Assembly: GCA_007922195.1 (NCBI GenBank) | Contig: ML681997.1 | Coordinates: forward strand, 9,883,429 to 9,947,428 | DNA from: Podocnemis expansa | Lineage: Eukaryota; Chordata; Testudines; Podocnemididae | Direction: 5' to 3' | Length of the DNA: 64,000 nucleotides | Part shown: positions 1-11,610 of the stretch, one piece after another | Layout: each line of letters opens with the position of its first letter | How positions within the stretch are numbered: position 1 is the first letter of the stretch | The notes under the pieces: model-generated | Told to the model about the DNA's origin: nothing | Seen by the model: the letters and a program-made list of their open reading frames with translations, nothing else | The model's database searches: none | Translations under genes and position numbers: made by a program

Positions 1-440
1 TTTCACTTGCTAGTTAACTCAGGCAGCTATTGTTCATCTTCTCATTAATGATTCTTATTTATCTGGATTTTCTCCCCTCGTCTGCTCCTGCTGACAACTA
101 ACATATACTTCCCCTAATTGTCTTCTATGTGTAAATCTAGGAGTCCTCACTATATTTTATATAGAGCAATTTAAAATAATGATGCAGGAATATTTTCCTT
201 GCAACCCTGAAGGCTATGTAGGCAGTTCAACCATTATTTTAGATTTCTATTTTTATTCTCCAGTTCTCAGCAGACAACTTACGCATTACACATATATAAA
301 TTTTCTGGAGGATTTTGTAATAATATGCTACATAAATCTTTTGCATCTGTTTAGTAACAAGCAATTTTCTTGTTAAAAATGGCTCACAGTGATCTAAATT
401 AGCCTAGAGCATTTCAGATTGATTATTCACATTGACTGCT
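1..440. other. AT-rich DNA, nothing recognised
   Basis: No long open frame with codon-like character, no repeat family I recognise and no RNA gene. It ends at a short dinucleotide repeat. Confidence 0.5.
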
Positions 441-446
441 TTCTCA

Positions 447-470
447 GTGTGTGTGTGTGTATATATATAA
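447..470. repeat. (GT)n/(AT)n microsatellite
   Basis: Seven GT units run directly into an AT run. It is a simple repeat, likely to vary in length between individuals. Confidence 0.9.
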
Positions 471-555
471 ATAAGATGATTTATCTTCAGAAAATGACAC
501 CTGGACTAAGAACCATTTCCCCCCTACATTTTGTTCTTCAATTCTCAAATCCCAA

Positions 556-770
556 AGTCAGATAGGATCATTTTTATCATCTAGTGTGACCTTCCACCTA
601 AGAAAGGCTGGAGAAATTCCCCATAACAATTCTGACAGCAGATCTTTCATGAAAATGTACAATCTTGATTTAAAAATTACCAGTGATAGAGACTCCACCA
701 AAACCTTTTCTAAGTTGTTCCAAAGGTTAATTACCCTCACTGTTAAAAATACACACTTTATTTCTAGTCT
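556..770 (-). mobile_element. CR1/L3-type LINE 3' fragment
   Basis: Read on the minus strand, this is the end of a CR1/L3-like LINE. It has the signature of a terminal RT-ORF segment (a valine/isoleucine-rich stretch with an N-x-W-N-x-L core) followed by a 3' tail at 556-580 with the 'catctagt..gacct' motif typical of these elements. It is short, 5' truncated and diverged, so it is old. It stops abruptly near 770, where an unrelated GC-rich stretch begins. Confidence 0.6.
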
Positions 771-774
771 GCCC

Positions 775-905
775 AGTGCTGACAGCATGAGCCCTGAGAA
801 CCCAGTGATGGCCCCACAGATAATGGTCTTGGTGCTGCTGGAGGTCAGGGTGCCACTGCCAACCCTGAGTTGCTGGAGGTTGGGGTTCCTCTGACTGCCC
901 CATGC
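775..905. other. GC-rich block of unknown origin
   Basis: This 130-bp block is clearly richer in GC than its AT-rich surroundings and abuts the broken end of the L3-type fragment. It reads open on both strands: plus about 787-894, and minus as part of a longer frame 558-1064. Neither translation matches a family I know. It could be an exon-like or processed-pseudogene fragment, or a piece of an unrecognised repeat. Confidence 0.3.
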
Positions 906-909
906 ATTG

Positions 910-3900
910 ATGACTGTAAAACAGTTGCAAAAGAATGTCTGGTTATCCAAAAACAAAAAAACCCCAAAAACCCAAAAAACTGGCAGGCATGACATAATAT
1001 TTGAGAGCTTATATTGTTTCAGCAATGGTTTCTTAAACAGGGAGGGCTTCTCTGGTTTTTCCAAATTACTGCAATTAATAAAGATCCACTATTGGTTTTT
1101 CTCCATTTTCCATGTCTTGTTTGCAATCCAACTGGAATTATTTGACAATCATCCTGTGGTTCAAGTAGGGGCCCACTTATCATATCACTGACAATGTGTT
1201 GGTTTTGGCTCCAGCACTCACACTCTGATCTGGCTGAGGCATCTTGACACTACCATAAAATTAAAAGTTAAATAAGGGCACCAATTACATAGGAAGGACT
1301 CTCAATGCTGTCAACAGGAGCTTTGTCTGAAAGGCAGTATAGGATTTGGGCCTCATGTAACTAAGAATGTTTGTAGTATATATATATATTAGTTTTTCTT
1401 TTATAAAGAATATTATTTGAAAACAGTTTGGAACAGCTGGTCTGGAGCCTGCCAAGTCTACAGTGCAATTAAGCATTCAGCATCCTTTCTGCACAAACCC
1501 TTTTACATGGAAACATTCTGTAGCACTTGCATATGTTTAGTTAATTTGTAAATGGCTATAGTTGGGCCACTTTTAATAAGAGCAATAAGACAAATTTGAG
1601 ACCACGGCTTTTTCTTTCAACCTCAGCTGCTTTTGCACAAAATGTGTACTCAAAGTAATTTGGATTCCTATCTGTAACATTTGCCATGCACAACTGCAAC
1701 CTAAGAACAGCCAATTGTGTTATAAATCCTGTACCATGTGTGCTGAGAGTTCTGAATTTAAATTTGCCAAGACTTACAGTAGTCCTGCTACTATTGGCCA
1801 TAACAACAGGTGCACTCTCCTTCAGGCCATCGTGAGGAGACTGGAGTCATCCTTCTGTTCCCTCCTCATAAAGTGATCATGAAAGCTAATTTGGTGCAAT
1901 TTCTCAGTGGCCCTGAAAGCTATTACATACAGGTTACTCCAAGGTGGTATCATATTTCCTTTTAGTTGAGGTTTGCGTGAAGTCAAGGAAGGAGATTTGG
2001 ACTTCAGTGCTGTCATTTGTCAATGACTCACAGCTTTACAGTTCATTGGCAACCTCTCTCTTAGATCTGGACCTCACCACAGGAATTCACATATTTGGGA
2101 TGTGTAGATTGGATTGCTATAATACATCTTGAATCCTGGTTATCTGAGACATCGCTACTCTTACCACAGAATCTGAAGTGAACTAGATGGCAAGATTTTC
2201 TTGCCAGAAAAGCCTTGAATTTGCTTCTCCAGTGGCTTTAATAAAGCCCAAACTGTTGGATTAAAAGGAGCAACATTAGGCTTTTCTCTACATTGGCCAG
2301 CTACAGTGGTTTAGCTAGTGTGTATTTGGGGTGGATGGTCTTAGTTATGGTCTTTGTTAAAGGCAATTATGTATGTTACATTCATGCTTCCTGAAACAAT
2401 GTGGATAGGAAACATTTTATAAATGCAATAACAAATGCATTAATTAGTAAAATAAAGAACTGAACAATACTCTCTGCAAAAGAATCATGCTTGTCCAGAA
2501 AATCAAGACTTTTGTAGCAGCTCTCCTCTTTAAACTCAATACACTGCATACCATTCTGTGCAGTAGTAAATGCTAATTACAGTACAACTGCCTTGCTAAA
2601 GACATCAAGGATAGTGGAGAAAGAATGAAGAGATTTGAAGGATAGCTGAAGTTAATCAGAAATAATGTTCAACATAAATGCCAGCTAACAATGCACCTGT
2701 AGCATTTTGCTCCCTCTCTCACTTGTCATTTTCTCCATTTTGAGGATCATTCTTGATATTGGCTCATTTTAATCCTCCTGTGTTCCTCCCCCTTTTCTAT
2801 TGCAAAAATCCACACTGAATCTGTCAAACAATCACCATTACTAATCCCATAAACCTGTCTCTTTCCTTTCCCCATCAAATCCTGGAGAGACTACTTTTCC
2901 ACAATATTCTTCAGCATTGCTACTGGCCAGTGCTGTCATCTGAGGATTAAGACTATACTATGTTTCTTCTGCCATTCGGCTGACTATGACAGAAGTGTCA
3001 TCTGTAATAAGCACATGACAGGAAGGACCTACCACACCATTGTATGGAAGAATGGAAACTGACATTGGGTCAAGAGAGACTGCTGACACAATAGAGCTCC
3101 AAGAGAAAAGGTGCAGCTATCAATATCAGCATGAGACAGGCCAACAACTTGTTTTGTGGCTTGGATTGACTTTAAAAAAAAAAAAGCCTATAATTTGTAC
3201 TTAGCACATTTTCTGCATTGACACAGGTCCTGTCACAATAAGATGAACACCGGCTAGCAGGCAGTTGCTTTAGGCAAGATACTTAAATGTCACTCTCACA
3301 CTGACAAATGCCATTTAATTTTTATACCTGTTAAAATTAATGGGAAATTTGTAAACATTCCCTTACACTATTGGAATTGAACTTGTATGTACAGGACAGT
3401 ATTTCCAGCTCCCAGTTTTAAGAATCTCATTTTGTACCCATGCTAAAAATAACATTGGTTATATGAAATGGAATTAATCAATTTATATCAGCTAATTTTC
3501 TTTTCAGTTTGCCTTTCTTACTAGTGCTTCATCTAAATACACTGTCATCCCTTCCTAAATTAATTGTTCAATTTTATAGCAAAATACAGTTAAGATAAGA
3601 ACAGCTTTTGTGACAGACAATTGACTACAGTAATCTTTGAACAACAGAGGACACGTACGCCCCGAGACATAAGAACAAAACGTATATAACCCTGCTTCAT
3701 TTGTAAAACACGTACCATAAAATACCCCTGATGTGCAATGCACGCAAAACAATATTGCTTTTACTTTGCATTTCCTGACCTTTCTATTATAATTCTGCAG
3801 CCTGAGTTCTGCGCAAGCATAGTTCTTGCTCTTAATTATCTGTGTGCTTTTTAGGAGGAAATAAGATTAATGTGCTTAATAAAGTTAATATTAAAATGCT

Positions 3901-4120
3901 CCCATTTTTTGTTGGAGTTCATATGAAATTGCATTAAAAAATAGCTCTGCTTTGTAAAGCAACTGCAAACATGGCTTCATGGAGTTCCAGTTTTATTGTC
4001 TCCCAATGGTCTCCATTTACAAGTTAAAAATAGCTTTTTCTCTACCTGTCAGCCCTGCAAACTCAACCTGTGCTCAGAGAGTGGAGCTAGCTCATTTTAT
4101 CTTACCTAGCAGCTTCAAAG
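910..4120. other. Unannotated AT-rich stretch
   Basis: About 3.2 kb without a recognised gene. Open frames here are short, low in complexity and without motifs. A short poly(A) lies at 3173-3184. I see no splice-flanked exon candidate. Confidence 0.4.
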
Positions 4121-4124
4121 CATC

Positions 4125-4215
4125 TCTTCAGCAAAGCACTTAATCACATGATTAAACCATATCCATAAGTCTCATTATAGTTAATGCTTAAATGCACTGC
4201 TGAATGGGGACAGAT
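4125..4215. repeat. Old interspersed repeat ('AGCACTT...GCTGAAT' type)
   Basis: Contains 'agcaaagcactta' and, in imperfect mirror, 'taaatgcactgctgaatgg'. The same signature recurs at 61115-61222 and 63020-63245, so this is a dispersed family with partly inverted ends. I recognise it as common in amniote DNA but cannot name it. Confidence 0.4.
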
Positions 4216-4639
4216 AGGTTCTGCAAGCCAAATTAGGCTTTCAGTGGCATTCCACAGGCATCACTGGAACTTAGGCAATAGTTTTGTAGATGTATAAAAT
4301 ACAATTGAATCTGCAACGTCTGCCATCCTAGTTTGGTTAACTCTGCAAAAAAAAAGTGGCACTGTCACTAAGACATTTGACTCTGAATACACACAAAGAA
4401 CACTTTTCTCAAGTCAGCAGGGGACATTTTTACCAAGGGCCAAACTTTCAAAGGTATTTAGACATTTAAAGAATCAGAGAGGTGCTTAGCAGGATTTTCA
4501 AATGCACCTAATATGAAAATATTACTTTTCAGAGTGGTGTCACACTGTAGCTATTATCAGGCATTTGCTGTAACAGATACTGAAAGGGAAAAATATGGGG
4601 AGAAAATAAATATTGCAAAAGACGCAAGCATTTGAACCA

Positions 4640-4953
4640 GACTCTAGAATTCAGGGAAATCCTATGGCCTAGGTTAGAAGGTCAGACCAGATCGGTGGTT
4701 TTCAACCACAGAATTTAGATATTAATTATATGGTAAGAATGGGAAAGTAAACAAATTTTTAGTAAGAGTGTGCTGTGACAATTCATATTTTTATGTCTGA
4801 TTTTGTAAACAAGTTTATAAGTGAGTTGAAATATGGAGCATGAAAGACAAATCAGACTACTGAATGGGGTACAGAAGTCTTGTAAGGCTGAGAACCACTG
4901 GACTAGATGATCACAAATGGTCCTGCTGGGATTTATAGTCCATTAATCTATGA
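4640..4953 (+). mobile_element. CR1-type LINE 3' end, split by a hAT-type insert
   Basis: The halves 4640-4692 and 4901-4953 join into one CR1-type 3' tail: '..aggtcagaccagat' continues as 'gactagatgatcac..ggtcc..ctatga'. The interruption is the TIR element 4693-4900. Only the 3' terminus remains, as is usual for 5'-truncated CR1 copies. Confidence 0.65.
4693..4900. mobile_element. Short hAT-type element with 8-bp target duplication
   Basis: A 208-bp element. The left terminus is 'cggtggttttcaac' and the reverse complement of the right terminus is 'cagtggttctcagc', which is the CAGTGGTTCTCA-type hAT end. It is flanked by 'gaccagat' (4685-4692) and 'gactagat' (4901-4908), a 7/8 match as expected for an old 8-bp hAT target duplication. 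It is AT-rich inside with no coding capacity, so it is non-autonomous. Confidence 0.75.
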
Positions 4954-4959
4954 CATTGA

Positions 4960-6090
4960 CTCCTCCTCCTAGAATATCCATATAAACAGGGAAGAAAGAT
5001 CAGTTATTTCAAACGCTTTTACCACTGTAATAGTCTGTTTTTGAAACTAACTTTACTGTACCCAGCCTTGATTATAACACCAGGGAATCCCTCCTTCATC
5101 CCATTATTCATCTAAATATGATAGATGCTGAAATGCCATCTAGCTTGACAGCTTCTTTGAAGCTGTCCCGCGTTATTTGATAAAATGGTCAACAGTTGCA
5201 TACAGTCATGACTGCAAAAATCAGCACATTTTCCATCTTTTCAGTAAGCAAAATTGCATCTAGTGTTCAGTGCAGAAAAGGGACTTTTAAAAATGTTTTC
5301 TGCAAAAAGAAAGTCAATTTCTTATTTCTGCACTCACAATTGTAAATTAGAACTTTGTATGTTAATAAATTATTCACCTATTCCATGACAAAAACCTAAG
5401 ATATAATCAGCATGATTTTCAGTTACAATAAAATCCCCAGATAATGTTTTGGTAACATAAAGAGGCCTTGGCCAGCATATTTCCACCCGCCTCAGCGGTA
5501 TTAAGGGATTTTAGTGTAAATGCGAATTATTTATAAAACCATACAATACCACATACAATCTCCCACATTTTAGAAAATTTTAAGGTACACCACCATGCAT
5601 GGTACAGAACTAAACTCAAGATGGCAGGATCATAAATGCTGCTGTGTACATTCTACGCATGTCATAAAAAGCTATAATAAATATATGTAAAAATGTGATA
5701 CTAGAAGGGATGTGTAAAAACTATCTCCAGCCAAACTGAAAATTGCTTGCATGCTGGTAATAAACCAGATTACCCTGTCTCATTCCACATAAATCCAGAT
5801 TCCCCAAGATCTCACATTCCTCCCTTCTTAAAGGGAAGAACCTGTCAGCCCACCTCACGCCCCACCTTTAACTTGCACTATGCTTCCATTTGTTTACTAC
5901 TTACTATTTCTGTCCAGTAGAAAACTAGAAAAGAAACCCTGTTATTGATTCTGCTGTAAGTTAGCGGTGATTTGTGAAGCAAGTAGTGTTACATTATTGT
6001 GAAAGCAGAATCAGACCCATCGTTCACTTACCCTGGGACTTCCTGGAATCAGAGCCCATCAGCAAAGCATTGCTCATACTGACTGGCTCT
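4960..6090. other. Unannotated AT-rich stretch
   Basis: Nothing recognised. No coding-like open frame and no clear repeat boundary. Confidence 0.4.
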
Positions 6091-6093
6091 AGC

Positions 6094-6150
6094 AGGGGGT
6101 TGGACTAGATGACCTATGAGGTCCCTTCCAACCCTATGATTCTATGATTA
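6094..6150 (+). mobile_element. CR1 3' terminal fragment
   Basis: Carries the diagnostic CR1 end: 'ggttggactagatgac', then 'gaggtcccttccaaccc', then 'tatgattctatga'. It is the same 3' end as that of the long CR1 finishing at 49348, so the two belong to the same or a closely related subfamily. Everything upstream is missing. Confidence 0.85.
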
Positions 6151-7560
6151 GTTGAACATATTGGACCAGATCCTCAGCTCCAGTGAAGTCAATGGAGTTG
6201 TGAGTATTTAAATGAGATGAGGCCTGGCCCACAGATCTGAATTCCTAACTACATGAGGAAAAATCTGTTGTGATATCATGTACCTCCATCAGATTCACAA
6301 GACAGTGAGTCATTAAAATGTGTCTCACTTTTTCCAAGGAAAGAACTTCATAGTAGATAAGCAGGCAGGCAGAAAAGAAAAAAAAAGACTGAAGGGTAAG
6401 CAACTGGATTGGTTTGGATCTCTGTTAGTAGCATGAAATGACACGACTAACTCATTCCACTGTTGTTACATATCATTCTAATAATGTGTTTCTGGGGATC
6501 AAAAGAGTATGAAAATAGGTACTGCTATGTTAGAAACTGTTGGTCAAAATATGACTCATTTCATCTGAAACCCTCTTTTTCATATTTATTGACTGTGCAT
6601 TTATCTTTTTGATTGCCTCACCAGTTGAATGTATAGCAACTGTCCCTTGGAAAACTCAGGTAAAAAACATGCCAACTCATAGGAAGCTTTTGCAAGGAAG
6701 GAAGATTTCAAAGTTGTATACAGATATTTATAGGCACTCTAAGTGCACTGCATTGTGCTGTGAAAACAGTTGGATAACTCACAAAAAAGCTGAACTTCAG
6801 TTATGCAAACCTGGATACACAGAAGCTAAACACAAATTAATTAATTGGTAACTTGCCCTTCTCTCACACCACACTGCTGAGAATGCTCACCGGCTAACGA
6901 AGAGGGATGATTCTCTCCAAAATAAGCAATACTGCTATTTCACTGTGTGGAAAATGGGGTTTCATTTCGGGAAACAAAGTAACTGGCTGGATAAGAGCCT
7001 CTCCTGGCTTTGCCACAAGCCCTGTGTTAGGAGTAGTGTGTTATTCCTGGAGTAGCCCGAGACTTAACCATCCTCCTGCTGCTCCAGTTAGGACCCCAGC
7101 TCAACACACACTCCCTGACTGGTGGCCAGAGGCACTGCTCTGTCTACCCCACGCTGTCCCTCTGCATGGGGAGCTGCTGTAGCTGCTATGTGGAAGCTGT
7201 TTCCCTTCAGCAGTGCTGCCTGTGATGTCTGTGCACAGTGGCAAATTGACACACCACAATTTGCCCCAAAAGAACTTAAGTACACCTGCTTCATGGTGGT
7301 GTTGCTCTTGCTGTCTCCTTCTTTGCATTTAAATGTTTTCATTATATCCCCCCTTAATTCTTCTTTAGCTCCCTGCCCTTTTCTATAAAGCCCCATCCTT
7401 TCAAATCTCTCTTTCCTTACTTATTTCTCTACCTTGCCCCAGTTTGCTCCCTCTCTCTTAGCAGCAATGTTTCTACAAGCCCAGCTGAGATTCTGGTCAC
7501 CACAGATGAGTTCTCCATTATTATATCACATGGTTTCCTTTACAGAAGAGAAGAAACTAG
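6150..7560. other. Unannotated stretch with weak repeat traces
   Basis: 6155-6235 contains 'ggaccagatcctcagct' and 'tcaatgga', phrases seen in old sauropsid interspersed repeats. From 7000 to 7400 the DNA is a little richer in GC and has open frames on both strands, but none has motifs, and their overlap on both strands argues against coding. Confidence 0.35.
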
Positions 7561-7567
7561 ACCACTC

Positions 7568-7600
7568 CTAGGCATGTTCCAAAAGTTGGAACATGCCTAG
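7568..7600. repeat. Perfect hairpin with two p53-like half-sites
   Basis: Arms 7568-7582 and 7586-7600 are perfect reverse complements (15 bp) around a 3-nt loop. Each arm holds a decamer fitting RRRCWWGYYY, the p53/p63/p73 half-site: 'aggcatgttc' at 7570-7579 and 'gaacatgcct' at 7589-7598, 9 bp apart. The symmetry means one arm fixes the other. Binding is an inference from the consensus only. Confidence 0.6.
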
Positions 7601-7604
7601 AAAC

Positions 7605-9435
7605 AGGAAGCAGCCCAAAAAACACAGACAACTTGGAAATTCCTGAATGTTCCAAAGTTTGACGACTGGTTTGTCCAGGTCCCTTTTACTGATGCAGTTT
7701 CTTCTTCATATTTTGAGTTTCGAGTCTACTAATTTTTCTCATCATGGAGATGATGTATTTTTAAGGCCATAGTATTGAACATACTTCGATCCCTTTATAA
7801 CGTTATCCAGGTGAATGATCTCAGTGAAACACTATGGGAATATAAGAAGCCTTATTTTGACTTTATTTATACTGGTTTAATTATATTGACATAAGCAGAA
7901 CTACTTCTGGCTCACACCAGAATCAAGGTGTTGATATGCTGGAAGACTCTAATCCATAATGTCCAATACGCTATAATACATCTCTGTGAAAAATATAACT
8001 TACAAAAAAATTGAAAGCTGGCTAAATTTCTGCACTTTCAATTACAGTCTTTTTTTGTCTCACTGCAGTAAAGTGTGCCTTGTCACTGAGGAAAAAAAAG
8101 TGTCACAGCCACAAATACATATTTTTAGACTTCCTCTTTTTTCCCATAATTTTTTAAAACCTTTTTTTTTTGATGCTGATGGCATTTTAAAATGGTTGCT
8201 CCCTTAAAGGCGTCTCTCACCTTCCACTTGACTGCATGGTGAAATTATATCCATTCAAACAAACTTATAACTATTTTTAAATCAAGATGCCCGGGATAAA
8301 TGTGGTCCAGTGTACTGAATTAGGGCAAAACTATGATGTCTCAAGCAAGGACTCTGCTCAGGATTAAGCAGAAGGAGAACCTGTGTTTTAAGAGAAAAAC
8401 ATCTCATACAAATACAACTGTAAGCTAACAAAGTGCAAACAACTGGGATGGTATAAGGTTTTTCTTGCTCAAAGTCAACTTTTTGCAGGTTTGTTCCAGT
8501 CCTAAAGCCCTCTGATGAATGTTAAGTCCCTCCAACTAAGACCTATCTTCAAATACCGTACCTCCCAAAAGGAGGACTGCATTTTCCCCAGAGCAAGGCA
8601 AACGTTGATGAAACTGTTCTTGGATTTTAACCACAAACACATAGGCCAAATGCTAAATGCCCTTGGGAGTCAATGAGATATATGGCCCGACAGATTTAAT
8701 TCTAGGATCTCACTAGAGATTTTTGCAATAATTGTCTAAGGTTTCTCTGTTACAGAGCAAGCTTTCTTTCAGACTGGGAGTTATATCACCATCCCATCCC
8801 ACTGCACTACCATCCAACAAACAAGCTAAATAGTGATTGTCTTTGCTCAAGTTACAGTATGATTATTCATAAATGCAGTGCGATCATTTAAATTACTTGT
8901 ATTTAAATGTATAAAGTCAAGTTACAGCTAGCTTAATTATAGTTTCTCCTCTTACTGCCTATTTTACCTTTATGTGAATCTTAAGATAATTCAGTCAGAT
9001 ACCATGAGACATTAGTAGCTGGCCACGCTTTGCATTAATTCCCCTTGTCATGGGGGAATTACATTTTTAACTTAGTATATATGCACTTGGGAAGTACATT
9101 TTAAATGTCCTGTGAACCTAACATTAATGGCTCAATCCTGAAAGTCTTCATCACGTATGAAATTCTCACTCACGTAAGTAGTCTCACTGGCTTCTCTCAT
9201 GAATAAGAAATGTCCATAAGAATTGAACCTTTAAGTTCCTGGGAAACAAAAGATGACAATGTATTTATTAGCATGTCCTCATAGCCCTGGATGTTCTCAG
9301 GGCGTTTGTCATTCGCTGACTATTAGATGAGTTTTAGACTAACCTGTTAACTCCGATTGATTTTGCAATGTGGCTTTCTGTACACTTTAGGTTTGGTTTT
9401 ACAAAACTATCTTTCCTGAGTTTGTTTGATCTAAT
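7605..9435. other. Unannotated AT-rich stretch
   Basis: No gene or clear mobile element seen. Poly(T)/poly(A) tracts lie near 8047-8054, 8090-8098 and 8162-8171. 8850-8960 is AT-rich with many homeodomain-like TAAT cores, but that is common in such composition. Confidence 0.35.
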
Positions 9436-9439
9436 GCTT

Positions 9440-9560
9440 GAGTATAGTGTAGTGGCTAACACCTCTGCTTAACATACAGAAAGTCCTGGGTTCAATTCCC
9501 AGGGGGTTGGACTCGATGATCTCACGAGGTCCCTTCCAGCCCTATGATTTGATTTGATTT
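9440..9560 (+). mobile_element. tRNA-type SINE with CR1-like 3' tail
   Basis: A tRNA-like head is followed directly by a CR1-like tail. 'ggttcaattcc' at 9489-9499 resembles the RNA polymerase III B box, and 'agtggctaacacc' about 40 bp upstream sits where an A box would be. The tail at 9501-9550 has 'gggttggactcgatgat', 'gaggtcccttccag' and 'ccctatgattt', the CR1 3' end, and finishes in a short (GATTT)n run. Known turtle SINEs borrow a CR1-type 3' end so that CR1 reverse transcriptase can copy them, and this arrangement fits that pattern. Confidence 0.65.
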
Positions 9561-9564
9561 TCTT

Positions 9565-10085
9565 TAATCTTATAAGGATGATGGGACGCATTCTCAGTGG
9601 AACAGAGCATATCCATTTTCTCTATTCACAGTTTGACAGATCTCAAACCACCGCCATAAAACCACTTCCATAAAATATTTATCTTCTAATACAGTTATTT
9701 ATTTATGTAAATATGTTTGTGCATAATCTGTATATATTTACATAACCTGACTCAAACTACTTTAAACCAAATTGGCTAGTGAAGTGACCCAGAATCTTGA
9801 CATTGAAAGCATTTTCCCCATAGGGGCTGATCGAAAGTCTACCAAAGTCTTTGGAGAGACTGCCTAATGTCAGTGAGTTTTAAAGCAGACCTTTAAAGAG
9901 TACGTTGTTTCTCAATTAAAGGAAACGTACATCCATTACTAATCTCTTCAGTGTCACTGATGAACAACCTATGGAAAATCATTTGCTTTCTTTCACTGTA
10001 AATCCACAGTAAGTCTCCTGGAAAGGAGCAGAAACACACTCAATATTATCACTAAATGAAAAAAAAAAAATAGTTACCAAAGTGA
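9565..10085. other. Unannotated AT-rich stretch
   Basis: Nothing recognised besides a poly(A) run near 10059-10069. Confidence 0.4.
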
Positions 10086-10086
10086 A

Positions 10087-10889
10087 ACTAGAGCCAGAAA
10101 ATATTTTTTCAAAAATATTTTCAAAAGAAAATTAACAACTTCCATAAAACAAACAAACAAGAGTACTGTGGCACTTAAAGACTAACAAGTTTATTTTTTG
10201 CATGGAGCTTTCGTGGGAGAAAATTAACAGCTTCCATTTCACTCAATGAGAATTTCATTTGCCCCCCCCCCCAATTTTTCAGTGAAGAAGTTCAAAACAA
10301 AATTTAATTTTATTCTGAAATATTGTTTCAAGTTTTCAGACCCCCACCCATGCTTTATTTTATTACTTTTTCTTGCCTTTTTTGCCAGTGGAAAAACATG
10401 AAAAAATATAACAGAAAAAACGCCTCTTTAGCTTAAAAAAAGAAACTCATACTTTTGTAGTAAAAGAAAAAAATTAAAATGTAAAAGAAATTGGAGAAAA
10501 AAATTCCCTCTAACTTTACTGCTCTGTCCCACTTTTTCAACTGGAAAACTTCTGTGGAAGGGAGGGAGAATGCTTTTAAAAAAAACTAATGAAGTGATAG
10601 TTTCTCACAGTTTTTCAAATTAAAAAAATATTTTCAGGAGAAAAAGGAAATAATTTTTTCCCCCCTTCTCCTAACGTGTTCTCCAGTATTGGGGAGAGAC
10701 GAGGTGCGGGAGGAAGGGAGTGAAGAACAGTGAAAATATTAAAAAATTCAAAGAATAACCCAACAATTTTGGAAGAAAATAATTCAGAAAAAAATTTAAA
10801 TTTTTCATTTAGATTTAGAATTCTCCCCCATAAAATTTTTCTCCTCTCAAGAAAATCCTACTTTTCAGTTAAAATGTTTTCAAGCAGTT
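10087..10889. repeat. AT-rich foldback/TIR-type repeat (probable)
   Basis: A strongly AT-rich block of A- and T-tract motifs. The left edge 'ctagagccagaaaat' and the reverse complement of the right edge 'ctaactgcttgaaaa' resemble the 'agagctggttgaaa' termini of similar blocks at 37664-37890 and about 34060-34357. A PLE tail sits inside it at 10146-10218. The boundaries are approximate. Confidence 0.35.
10146..10218 (-). mobile_element. 73-bp PLE 3' tail with 19-bp target duplication
   Basis: Read on the minus strand, this is the end of the Penelope-like tail seen at 50330-50425: 'cccacgaaagctc', then 'gttagtctttaagtgccac', then a (TTTG)-type end. It is flanked by 10127-10145 and 10219-10237, which are the same 19 bp except for one base. 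That is a target-site duplication, so this is a real, extremely 5'-truncated insertion and not a decayed longer copy. Confidence 0.75.
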
Positions 10890-11485
10890 AGAATTAATGA
10901 CCATATCCTCATGAATTCTGAGCAGTGTTTCTGCAAGGTGTTTAATTCCTGCCATTTCTTACCCTCCTCTAACTCTATTATCATCTTTCTATACTTTATC
11001 TGAGAAGTAGTATACTCCTAATGGTTTCATTGACATTGCTGCTTCTCGGGATAAATCTGGTTGCTGTGACAGCCTTAACCAATAACTTCACTTTCCCCAA
11101 ATCCTTGAGCACACTAAAAGTCACACAGAGACTCTTGTTTACACCGCATATTGAGCCACAAACACTTTTTAAAAATGGCAATATGTTTAGTCAGATTTTA
11201 TCAGACTAACTGGCCTAAGAGTGTTCTTTTAAAAAGAATATAGCTTCCGATTTACATAAAGAATCAGAGTGGATGGCTTTAACATTGGGCCACATGAAAG
11301 CTTTCATTACAGTTAATACTACCCATTTGTAAATAAACCTTGCTGTATGAGGCACTATTACTCTATCTGTAGTGGTTTCAAACAGCTAAGTGTAATCTCA
11401 GGAGAGTCAATTTACAAAAGCAGTCATAATTAACATCTTCATCAGTTTCGCTCTGATGCATACTGACATTGAAGGGAAAACCTTT
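10890..11485. other. Unannotated stretch
   Basis: Nothing recognised. Overlapping short open frames on both strands at 10996-11209 have no motifs. Confidence 0.4.
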
Positions 11486-11487
11486 CA

Positions 11488-11610
11488 ATATAGATTCACA
11501 GTTTATGGCCAGATGGAGCTATTAGATTAACTAGTCTAGTATACCACTGGCCATTAAATTTCACCCAGTTATACCTGTACTGAGCCCAATACGTTGTTTT
11601 TGACTAAACC
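11488..11610 (-). mobile_element. CR1/L3-type 3' fragment
   Basis: The plus strand shows the antisense CR1-type tail phrases 'ggccagatgg', 'aactagtctag', 'tttcacccagttatacctg' and 'actgagcccaata'. These are the antisense of a LINE 3' end. It may extend to about 11700 in decayed form. Confidence 0.55.

Noticed and set aside
558..1064. 168-codon minus-strand open frame
   Set aside because: It crosses an L3-type repeat end, a GC-rich block and an A-rich stretch. No motif, and it mixes unrelated pieces.
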